A stretch of DNA of 5,084 bases from contig PWGY01000199.1 in the NCBI GenBank assembly GCA_003554665.1, positions 1-5,084 on the forward strand. The letters are read 5' to 3'. Positions 1 to 5,084 of this stretch are shown one piece after another (within the stretch, counting starts at the first letter, position 1; each line of letters begins with the position of its first letter). Under the pieces are notes generated by a model. It was not told the DNA's origin and searched no databases. It worked only from the letters and a program-made list of their open reading frames with translations. Both the position numbers and the translations under genes were made by a program. Source of the DNA: Bacteroidales bacterium (lineage in GTDB: Bacteria > Bacteroidota > Bacteroidia > Bacteroidales > UBA7960).

Positions 1-975
1 CGGCGGATCCGGACACCCCTGGATCCGGATGTGACCTATTCTGATGATCCTTTGCGGATGATGAGGGCCATCCGTTTTGCCGCACAACTGGATTTTCTTG
101 TTGACACCTCATCGTTTGAGTCCATTCAGCGCCATGCCGGGCGCGTTTCCATTGTGTCGGTGGAAAGGGTAATGGATGAATTCAACAAGATCATGCTGTC
201 TCCTGCCCCGGGCAAAGGGATCAAAAAACTTCGTTCTTCCGGATTACTGAAGCATTTTTTTCCAGAGTTGGACGCCCTTTACGGAGTGGAGGAGGTTGAT
301 GGAAAAGCCCATAAAGACAACTTTTTTCATACCCTTCAGGTACTTGACAATGTGGCAGCAAAATCTGAAGATCTCTGGCTCAGGTGGGCGGCTCTTCTGC
401 ATGATATTGCCAAGCCGGCCACCAAGCGCTTTGACCCGGAAGTCGGATGGACATTTTATGGACATGAGTTTGCCGGACATAAAATGGTTAAAGGGATTTT
501 CCGGCGTCTGAAACTTCCCATGAATGAAAAAATGCGGTATGTGCAGAAGCTTGTTCTTCTGCACCTCCGGCCCATTGCACTTACTGAAAATATTGTGACC
601 GATTCTGCTGTCAGGAGGCTGCTTTTTGAAGCTGGTGATGACATCGATGATCTGATGACATTATGTGAGGCTGATATCACTTCGGGTAACCCGGACAAGG
701 TAAAAAGATACCTGGAAAACTTTGAAAATGTCAGGTTAAAACTGAAGGAAATTGAAGAGAAAGACAGGTTGCGTAACTGGCAACCCCCGGTCACCGGAGA
801 GGATATTATGGAGGCTTTTGGATTGTCGCCATGCCGGGAAGTCGGTCAGATCAAAACAGCCATCAGGGAAGCGATCCTTGAGGGCGAAATTGCCAATGAC
901 AGGGTTGAAGCTCTCCGCAGGATGGAAGAAGAGGGACAGAAATTGGGGCTCAGCCTGAAGAAAGCGTTGAATTAA
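1..975 (+). CDS. cca: CCA tRNA nucleotidyltransferase with HD domain, 5'-truncated by window edge
   Basis: This enzyme adds or repairs the 3'-terminal CCA of tRNAs in the cytoplasm, using CTP and ATP. The frame is open from base 1 and encodes 324 residues. The GTG at 31 is not a start, because the residues before it (IRTPLDPD) belong to the conserved family stretch that continues into [12 protein letters not shown]. The nucleotidyltransferase head with its catalytic aspartates, roughly 150 residues, lies upstream of the window. Visible parts are the end of the head, the RNA-binding neck (SVERVMDEF near 151-180), and an HD domain with [10 protein letters not shown] near 322-351, LLHDIAKP with the HD pair at 400-405, YGHE near 457-468 and a late aspartate in CEADITS at 673. 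The C-terminal tail ([14 protein letters not shown]) is also typical. HD domains in this family are associated with phosphohydrolase activity on tRNA ends, but activity here is inferred. A possible promoter for the next gene follows directly after the stop. Confidence 0.93.
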   Translation, partial: RRIRTPLDPDVTYSDDPLRMMRAIRFAAQLDFLVDTSSFESIQRHAGRVSIVSVERVMDEFNKIMLSPAPGKGIKKLRSSGLLKHFFPELDALYGVEEVDGKAHKDNFFHTLQVLDNVAAKSEDLWLRWAALLHDIAKPATKRFDPEVGWTFYGHEFAGHKMVKGIFRRLKLPMNEKMRYVQKLVLLHLRPIALTENIVTDSAVRRLLFEAGDDIDDLMTLCEADITSGNPDKVKRYLENFENVRLKLKEIEEKDRLRNWQPPVTGEDIMEAFGLSPCREVGQIKTAIREAILEGEIANDRVEALRRMEEEGQKLGLSLKKALN

Positions 976-979
976 TCTT

Positions 980-987
980 TACCTTTG
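980..987 (+). promoter_or_regulatory. Candidate Bacteroidota sigma-ABfr -7 promoter box
   Basis: TACCTTTG matches the Bacteroidota -7 consensus TAnnTTTG at every fixed position and begins five bases after the cca stop. Transcription would start around 992-995, about 32-35 bases before the ATG at 1027. I see no clear TTTG-type -33 element 19-21 bases upstream, where the sequence is still cca coding. The box would serve the acidic protein gene and miaA, which may also be read through from cca. Confidence 0.5.
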
Positions 988-1002
988 TTGAATATAATTA
1001 TG

Positions 1003-1015
1003 TGGTGCGGCACCA
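1003..1015. repeat. 13-base palindrome in the predicted 5' leader
   Basis: TGGTGC, a central G, then GCACCA form a perfect inverted repeat of two 6-base arms. It lies between the candidate -7 box at 980-987 and the ATG at 1027, so it would be about 10-20 bases into the transcript. It could be an operator half-site pair or a small hairpin, although a one-base loop means the RNA stem would have to open partly. It could also be chance; no second copy was noticed in the window. Confidence 0.35.
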
Positions 1016-1026
1016 AATCCGCTATT

Positions 1027-1611
1027 ATGCTTATTTATAAGTTTAAAATATCTTTTGAAGACCAAACCGATTTCCTGCGGGTAATTGCCCTTCGTGCAGA
1101 TCAGACATTTGAAGACTTTCACCAGGCGCTTTTAGGGAATCTGGGGCTTGACCCCGGTATGCTGGCTTCCTTTTATCTTTGTGATCACAGCTTCCGTAAA
1201 CTCAAGGAGATCAGCCTGGCAGACACAAACACTGCTTCCGATGATAACAGTACTCGGCCACTTATGCAGGATGCTGTGCTGAAGGACTTTATTGATGACC
1301 CCCACCAGCGTTTGCTTTTTGTATACGACTCTTTGAATCAATGGACTTTTTATATTGAAATGGTTAAAATACAACAGGCTGCCAGTGATACGGTTTATCC
1401 GGTCTTCACCCGGCAGGAGGGTGCTGTACCCCGTGAGCTGACAGCTACGCCGAAGCAGCTTCCAGGTGTTGAGCCTGAAAAGGACTTCCGTTTTGGAGAA
1501 GACGAGGAGGCCGCTGAAGATCTTTCCGGTTTTGACAATGTGGAAGGACCTGACGAATTCTTTGAGGAAGACCAAGGAGATCAGCCGGATGATTTCGAAG
1601 AGGACAAATAA
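1027..1611 (+). CDS. pRiA4b ORF-3 / IS1096 TnpR-passenger-like protein with acidic C-terminal tail (function unknown)
   Basis: A 194-aa protein of no known function. The first ~130 residues resemble the plasmid pRiA4b ORF-3-like fold (PF07929, often named IS1096 element passenger TnpR family): MLIYKFKISF at 1-10, ATTFxDLHxAIL-like QTFEDFHQALL at 26-36, ASFYLCDHSFRK at 47-58, LKDFIDDPHQRLLFVYD at 85-101, and WTFYIEM at 106-112. The last 46 residues (149-194) contain 22 Asp/Glu against 3 Lys/Arg, and are probably disordered. I chose the ATG at 1027 because the family begins with a hydrophobic strand just like MLIYKFKI. The TTG at 985 overlaps the -7 box, and the ATG at 1000 would add residues unlike the family. 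The name does not imply a transposon here: no transposase or terminal repeats are present. It lies 51 bases after cca and overlaps miaA by 23 bases, so a role linked to tRNA maturation is possible but only inferred. Confidence 0.8.
   Translation: MLIYKFKISFEDQTDFLRVIALRADQTFEDFHQALLGNLGLDPGMLASFYLCDHSFRKLKEISLADTNTASDDNSTRPLMQDAVLKDFIDDPHQRLLFVYDSLNQWTFYIEMVKIQQAASDTVYPVFTRQEGAVPRELTATPKQLPGVEPEKDFRFGEDEEAAEDLSGFDNVEGPDEFFEEDQGDQPDDFEEDK
1574..1579 (+). promoter_or_regulatory. Shine-Dalgarno-like site for miaA
   Basis: AAGGAG lies nine bases before the ATG at 1589, inside the coding sequence of the upstream acidic protein. Bacteroidota use such sites little, so it may be incidental, since the codons simply spell acidic residues there. 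It nevertheless supports the ATG at 1589 over the in-frame ATG at 1466, which would place a long non-conserved extension before the P-loop region. Confidence 0.4.
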
Positions 1612-2503
1612 AACCCTGGCCGTTATTACGGGACCCACAGCGGTGGGAAAAACAGAATTGAGTATTGACATAGCCGGGGAACTTAGCACCGGAATCGTGT
1701 CTGCAGATGCACGGCAGTTCTATCGGGAGCTGAAAATAGGAACGGCTGCCCCGACCCAAATGCAATGTGCCAGAGTTCCCCACCATTTTATCGGGCATCT
1801 TTCCATCCACGATTACTACAACGTTTCTCTTTTTGAACAACAGGCCATGAAGGTGGTCAGGGAACTTTTTACCGCATCTGATTTTGTAATCCTGACAGGT
1901 GGTTCCGGGCTTTATATTGATACCCTTTGTCATGGCATTGATGAACTGCCTGACCCTGATCCCGTTATCAGGGAAAAAGTGCAGGAAGTTTACAGGCAGG
2001 AGGGATTGCCGGGATTAAGGCAATGGCTCCGCCGGGTTGATCCTGAGTATTATTCAAAAGTGGATCAGGCCAATCCCAAGCGGATGATGCGGGCCATTGA
2101 AGTTTTCCTTTGTACCGGCACTGCGTTTTCTGTACTTCGGAAAAAACAATATAAAAGAAGACCTTTTCAGGTCAGGCGGGTTATTCTTGATCGTCCGCGT
2201 GCCGAGCTTTTTTCCAGGATCAATCAGCGTACGGGTCAGATGATTGATGGCGGACTCATTGAAGAATGCCTGGATTTATACCCTTACAGGCACCTGAACG
2301 CCCTCAATACCGTGGGTTACAAAGAGATTTTTTCCTGGCTGGCCAATGAGCGGCCCCTGGGGGATGCCGTTGACAAGATCCGGACCAATACACGCCGTTA
2401 CGCCAAAAGGCAGCTTACCTGGTTCAGGCGGTATGAAGATGCAGCATGGTTTCACCCGGAAGAAAAAGAGAAAATCATGGATTTTATCCGGCGTGATAGC
2501 TGA
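1589..2503 (+). CDS. miaA: tRNA dimethylallyltransferase (tRNA A37 prenylation)
   Basis: MiaA transfers a dimethylallyl group from DMAPP to N6 of adenosine 37 in tRNAs that read codons starting with U, giving i6A. The protein has 304 residues, the usual length. Visible motifs in order are the P-loop GPTAVGKT at 15-22, SADARQFYRELKIGTAAP at 38-55, VPHHFIGHLSIHDYYNVSLF at 63-82, GGSGLY at 104-109, NPKRMMRAIEVF at 162-173, the DRPRAELFSRINQR block at 201-214, VGYKEIF at 242-248 and NTRRYAKRQLTWFRR at 267-281. The start at 1589 puts the P-loop close to the N terminus, as is normal. It overlaps the preceding gene by 23 bases in a different frame, suggesting co-transcription and possibly translational coupling. 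The usual serine after the aspartate of SADS is alanine (A41). Some Bacteroidota carry two MiaA paralogues, so this may be one of a pair. The 3' end overlaps the convergent kinase gene by 20 bases. Confidence 0.96.
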   Translation: MISKRTNKTLAVITGPTAVGKTELSIDIAGELSTGIVSADARQFYRELKIGTAAPTQMQCARVPHHFIGHLSIHDYYNVSLFEQQAMKVVRELFTASDFVILTGGSGLYIDTLCHGIDELPDPDPVIREKVQEVYRQEGLPGLRQWLRRVDPEYYSKVDQANPKRMMRAIEVFLCTGTAFSVLRKKQYKRRPFQVRRVILDRPRAELFSRINQRTGQMIDGGLIEECLDLYPYRHLNALNTVGYKEIFSWLANERPLGDAVDKIRTNTRRYAKRQLTWFRRYEDAAWFHPEEKEKIMDFIRRDS

Positions 2504-3323
2504 TCAGGCCTTCCATGGGTGATATCATGAATGTCTCAGCCTGAACACCAAATTTTCCGGCCGAGTTTTCAATAATATGCCGGAAATGGTAGCCCACTGA
2601 TCCGATGCATCCCATCGGGTACTTTTGGTGGTCGTCATATTGGGTCACCTGCTCTTTGAAGAAATCGTCAAAACAATTTTCAGCCATCCGGTTGATATAG
2701 GGATGTTCCAAATGCTCTCGGATAAAAGGTGCGAATGAAGCCAGGAACCGGTTGGGATTGGGGTTGTTGTATATATTGGTCAGAATATCCTCATCCGACA
2801 AATCGTAGGCGGTGTGGAATGCATCCCTGATTTCCTGCGGGGCCCTTTTCTTAAGGTGATCTGCAATATAGGTTTTCCCGAGATGGGCTCCGCTTCCTTC
2901 ATCCCCAAACATATACCCGAGTGAAAAGAGGCTGTCTGTGATTTGCTGCCCGTCATAGACACAGGAGTTTGATCCAGTTCCCAGTATACAGGGAATGCCG
3001 GGCTTGTTCGCAAACAGAGCCCTTGCTGCGGCCAGCATATCGTGTTCCACTTCGGTATGACTGCCGGGGAAAACCTCCTGAAGGGCTTTGTTGATTACGT
3101 CCTGTTTGGAAGGGGAAGAGCATCCCGCACCGTAAAAGAAAACCGCCTCTGTTTCATCTTTTTCCGGCAGGTTTGCAAAAGTTTTTTGTAAAATCGCAGC
3201 AGCTTCATTAGTATCAATGAAATAAGGGTTCATCCCTTCAGAGCTTAGAACCCTTACAACATCCTTTCCTTTGATCAACTGCCAGTCAGTTTTTGTGCTT
3301 CCACTATCCGCCAGTACTATCAT
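2484..3323 (-). CDS. BadF/BadG/BcrA/BcrD-type ATPase, probable N-acetylglucosamine (amino-sugar) kinase
   Basis: A 279-aa cytoplasmic sugar kinase of the ASKHA fold, most like N-acetylglucosamine kinase and the MurK-type cell-wall amino-sugar kinases. Motifs seen are phosphate-1 DSGSTKTDW at 6-14, GAGC at 65-68, a likely catalytic aspartate D95 in EHDMLAAARAL, phosphate-2 GTGSNS at 115-120, GYMFGDEGSG at 136-145, the adenosine-side GSVGYHF at 241-247 and a SPMEGLISYH ending. The exact sugar (GlcNAc, MurNAc, glucosamine) cannot be read from the sequence. I chose the ATG at 3323 because the phosphate-1 motif then begins at residue 6. An upstream in-frame start at 3392 would add 23 residues of cdaA-overlapping, non-family sequence. 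The gene start overlaps the cdaA end by 20 bases, so the two are almost certainly co-transcribed. A role in recycling peptidoglycan amino sugars is an inference from family and context. Confidence 0.88.
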   Translation of the reverse strand: MIVLADSGSTKTDWQLIKGKDVVRVLSSEGMNPYFIDTNEAAAILQKTFANLPEKDETEAVFFYGAGCSSPSKQDVINKALQEVFPGSHTEVEHDMLAAARALFANKPGIPCILGTGSNSCVYDGQQITDSLFSLGYMFGDEGSGAHLGKTYIADHLKKRAPQEIRDAFHTAYDLSDEDILTNIYNNPNPNRFLASFAPFIREHLEHPYINRMAENCFDDFFKEQVTQYDDHQKYPMGCIGSVGYHFRHIIENSAGKFGVQAETFMISPMEGLISYHAG

Positions 3324-4185
3324 CTTTTTTATTCTGTTTAAAAATCGTTGAAAAAAATGAACGCTTTTCTTTGGAATCTTCTCCAGTGTCATCTCCCGAC
3401 AGAAACTCCTTTGCCAAAAGCTCCTTTAGTTGTAAGGGCTTGACATTTCGAACGATCTGTCCTCCCTTGCACCACGAAATCTTCCCAACCTGTTCACTGA
3501 CTACGAGGGCAATGGCATCCGATTGTTCTGTGATCCCTACGGCTGCCCTGTGGCGCAGCCCCATGGATGCCGGCAATTTTCGAACCCCTGAAACCGGCAA
3601 TACACAACGGGCAGCTTTAATCCTGTTGTTGGTAATGATAACGGCTCCGTCGTGGAGGGGGCTGTTCAGGTAAAAAACAGAACCCAGAAGCTGTTCGGAA
3701 ATGATGGCATCCATTCGTTCACCGGTTTCCACAAACAATTCCAGCTCGTTCTCTTTGGTGATTACGATGAGGGCTCCTGTTTTTTGTTCGGCAAAGGTTT
3801 CAACAGCTTTGACAATGGGCAGAATATTCAGCTGATCCACATCAGCCTGCCACAAACCTTTCAGAAAGGTTCGTGATGTTTTGTTGAAAATGCTTCGCTT
3901 ACCCAGCAATAACAGGAACTTTCTGATTTCCGGCTGAAACACAATGATCAGGGCAAGAACACCGACTGACATGAACTGGCCGAGAATGGCCGTAAGAAGT
4001 TCCATTTCAAATGTCCGGACCAGCCACCAGATTACATAAACCGACAATATTCCCAGAAAAATATTCATGGCACCGGTGCCCCTGATCAGCAGGTAAAGCT
4101 GATAAATCAGAATGGCTACCAGCACGATATCCAAAATATCCGGAAGCCGGATCTGAAGAAATCCCAAAGTGAAAAATTCTAACAT
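3304..4185 (-). CDS. cdaA: Membrane diadenylate cyclase CdaA (c-di-AMP synthase)
   Basis: CdaA (also called DacA) condenses two ATP into the second messenger c-di-AMP, which in other bacteria controls potassium and osmolyte transport and wall homeostasis. The 293-aa protein has three N-terminal hydrophobic segments at about 15-34, 40-57 and 64-83, then FQPEIRKFL at 83-91, which leads into the DisA_N catalytic domain. Both hallmark motifs are present: DGA at 179-181 (in PLHDGAVII) and RHR at 211-213 (in GLRHRAAVG). The later VSE motif reads VSEQ (229-232), where I recall VSEE being more usual. The C-terminal tail from about 264 is polar and charged. The ATG at 4185 gives the normal short N terminus before the first membrane segment; no Shine-Dalgarno is seen. 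It lies 39 bases after folP on the same strand, a pairing I recall from other Bacteroidota, and overlaps the downstream kinase. No CdaR/YbbR partner gene lies in the window. Confidence 0.95.
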   Translation of the reverse strand: MLEFFTLGFLQIRLPDILDIVLVAILIYQLYLLIRGTGAMNIFLGILSVYVIWWLVRTFEMELLTAILGQFMSVGVLALIIVFQPEIRKFLLLLGKRSIFNKTSRTFLKGLWQADVDQLNILPIVKAVETFAEQKTGALIVITKENELELFVETGERMDAIISEQLLGSVFYLNSPLHDGAVIITNNRIKAARCVLPVSGVRKLPASMGLRHRAAVGITEQSDAIALVVSEQVGKISWCKGGQIVRNVKPLQLKELLAKEFLSGDDTGEDSKEKRSFFSTIFKQNKKDDSTGG

Positions 4186-4197
4186 AACGGATGTCGG

Positions 4198-4207
4198 TTT
4201 CCGGAAA
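4198..4207. repeat. 10-base perfect palindrome in the folP-cdaA spacer
   Basis: TTTCCGGAAA is self-complementary and sits 13-22 bases before the cdaA start codon in the 39-base gap. It is short enough to be chance. If real it could be a regulatory site or part of the cdaA leader. Confidence 0.2.
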
Positions 4208-4210
4208 GGT

Positions 4211-4218
4211 TAAAGATA
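4211..4218 (-). promoter_or_regulatory. Weak -7-like box upstream of cdaA
   Basis: On the minus strand the spacer reads TATCTTTA, which matches five of the six fixed positions of TAnnTTTG. It begins 33 bases before the cdaA ATG. No TTTG-like -33 element is visible at the expected distance within the folP 3' end. An internal promoter that would let cdaA and the kinase be expressed apart from folP is possible, but read-through from folP is the simpler view. Confidence 0.25.
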
Positions 4219-4224
4219 ATGGAT

Positions 4225-5084
4225 TTACCGGTGGTTTTGATAATATCTTACAATTTTCATGGCCTCGGCTGCCTCTTTTACATCGTGCACGCGCAAAATA
4301 TCTGCCCCTTTCTCAAGGGCAAGTGTATGCAGTACGGTTGTTCCATTCAGGGCTTCCGGGGGGCTGATATCAAGGACTTTGTTCACCATTGACTTTCTTG
4401 ATACGCCTACCACGACGGGAAGCTCGAACATGGAAAAATAATCCAGGTTCCCCAGCAGCCTGTAGTTCTGCTCCAGGGTTTTTCCAAACCCGAAACCGGG
4501 GTCTATCAGTACGTCATGAACTCCGAGTTGTTTGAGTTGCTCCAGCTTTTTGGAAAAGAAGCCGGCAATGTCTTTGACAAGATGCTTGTATTCAGGGTTT
4601 TGCTGCATATCCCGGGGGGTTCCCTGCATATGCATCATCACATAGGGTACCTGAAGATCTGCGATGGTTTCAAACATGGAAGGATCTATGCTGCCGGCGG
4701 AAATATCATTGATCATATGTGCCCCGGATTCGATGGCAAGTTTTGCGGTGGATGCATGATAGGTGTCGATGGATATGATGGCCTCCGGGTATTGTTTAAC
4801 GACGGCTTTCAGGGCTGGCAGGAGACGTTTTTGCTCGGTTTCGGGGTTAGTGATCCCTGCTCCGGGACGACTCGAAGCGGCGCCCATATCTATAATGGAT
4901 GCTCCGTCTGAAATCAGTTCGCCGGCACGGTTGATTGCATGGAGTGGATGATTATGCCGGCCACCGTCAAAAAAAGAATCGGGGGTAATATTGAGGATTC
5001 CCATCACCAGGGGTGAGGATAAATTTATAATTTTGCCCCCGCAGTTGAGGGTCTTTTTTGGCCAAAAAGCTGTATCTTTCGCCA
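4225..5084 (-). CDS. folP: Dihydropteroate synthase, start codon at the window edge
   Basis: FolP joins 6-hydroxymethyl-7,8-dihydropterin pyrophosphate with p-aminobenzoate to make dihydropteroate in folate synthesis, and is the sulfonamide target. Motifs seen are MGILNITPDSFFDGGR (minus-strand bases 5004-4957), DMGAASSRPGA, HMINDISAG, VMMHMQGTP, VLIDPGFGFGKT, VVVGVSRKSM and LRVHDVKEA near the end, a complete TIM-barrel set. The GTG at 5007 is not the likely start. The frame stays open to the edge and reads AKDTAFWPKKTLNCGGKI, then INLSSPLV, into MGILN, which gives the short strand-forming N terminus expected of the family. The last two window bases (plus strand CA) would complete ATG if base 5085 is T, giving about 286 residues, a normal length. 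It is first of three same-strand genes, 39 bases ahead of cdaA. SSRPG replaces the commoner STRPG, which I believe is usual in this phylum. Confidence 0.95.
   Translation of the reverse strand, partial: AKDTAFWPKKTLNCGGKIINLSSPLVMGILNITPDSFFDGGRHNHPLHAINRAGELISDGASIIDMGAASSRPGAGITNPETEQKRLLPALKAVVKQYPEAIISIDTYHASTAKLAIESGAHMINDISAGSIDPSMFETIADLQVPYVMMHMQGTPRDMQQNPEYKHLVKDIAGFFSKKLEQLKQLGVHDVLIDPGFGFGKTLEQNYRLLGNLDYFSMFELPVVVGVSRKSMVNKVLDISPPEALNGTTVLHTLALEKGADILRVHDVKEAAEAMKIVRYYQNHR
5073..5080 (+). promoter_or_regulatory. Possible -7 box for a divergent gene beyond the window
   Basis: Plus-strand TATCTTTC matches five of six fixed positions of TAnnTTTG and would direct transcription out of the right edge, away from folP. 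A TTTTTTGG run at 5055-5062 lies only about 12 bases upstream, closer than the usual 19-21, so the -33 match is poor. The box overlaps folP codons 2-5 on the other strand. Very tentative, since the downstream gene is not visible. Confidence 0.2.

Noticed and set aside
5..29. GGATCCGGA repeated at 5-13 and 21-29
   Set aside because: Both copies lie in the conserved coding sequence of cca (IRTPLDPD) in different frames. The repeat is short and has no other copies, so it is probably chance.
456..794. Antisense open frame opposite cca
   Set aside because: Serine-rich, no recognisable motif, and fully covered by conserved HD-domain coding sequence on the other strand.
985..1026. Upstream TTG (985) or ATG (1000) as starts for the acidic protein
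   Set aside because: The TTG overlaps the perfect -7 box, and the extra residues do not resemble the family N terminus, which begins with a hydrophobic strand as at 1027.
1027..1611. Insertion sequence suggested by the IS1096 passenger family name
   Set aside because: No transposase, terminal inverted repeats or target duplications are seen, and the gene is tightly packed with miaA.
1132..1689. Antisense open frame of 185 codons opposite the acidic protein
   Set aside because: It shows no recognisable domain and lies opposite a gene with clear family features. Long antisense frames arise easily from this composition.
3324..3392. Longer kinase start at 3392
   Set aside because: The 23 extra residues lie wholly within cdaA coding sequence and would displace the phosphate-1 motif from its usual place at the N terminus.
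4516..4911. Plus-strand open frame of 131 codons opposite folP
   Set aside because: It is the mirror of the conserved DHPS motifs, and its Gly/Cys-rich composition resembles no known family.
1..5084. CRISPR array, tRNA/rRNA genes, riboswitch or defence system
   Set aside because: No spaced repeats, cloverleaf-like sequence or long non-coding stretch is present. The largest gap between genes is 51 bases.

Overview
The window looks like an ordinary chromosomal housekeeping segment of a Bacteroidota bacterium, probably Bacteroidales or a close relative. The evidence is the style of the proteins (the long-neck HD-type CCA enzyme, the MiaA sequence, the FolP/CdaA pair), a perfect Bacteroidota-type -7 promoter box (TAnnTTTG) ahead of one gene, and mostly absent Shine-Dalgarno sequences. 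The placement rests on recalled family features, not on a database search. There are no RNA genes, mobile elements, CRISPR arrays or long repeats.

Left half, plus strand (1-2503): the 3' two-thirds of cca (CCA-adding enzyme), a 51-base gap with a likely promoter and a small palindrome, a 194-aa protein of the pRiA4b ORF-3 / IS1096 TnpR-passenger-like type with a very acidic tail, and miaA. The miaA gene starts 23 bases inside the end of the preceding gene. The uncharacterised acidic protein therefore sits between two tRNA maturation enzymes: one completes the 3' CCA end, the other prenylates A37.

Right half, minus strand (5084 down to 2484): folP (dihydropteroate synthase), then after 38-39 bases cdaA (membrane diadenylate cyclase making c-di-AMP), then a BadF/BadG-type amino-sugar kinase whose start overlaps the cdaA end by 20 bases. 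This looks like one operon. The folP reading frame runs open to the window edge, and its natural start codon most likely straddles that edge by a single base.

The two operons converge, and the last 20 bases of miaA and of the kinase gene overlap, leaving no room for a terminator between them. Coding density is very high and no stretch over 300 bases lacks a gene. I found no clearly novel system. The points most worth a second look are the acidic protein coupled to miaA, and the coupling of c-di-AMP synthesis to an amino-sugar kinase, which recalls the cdaA-glmM link of Firmicutes.
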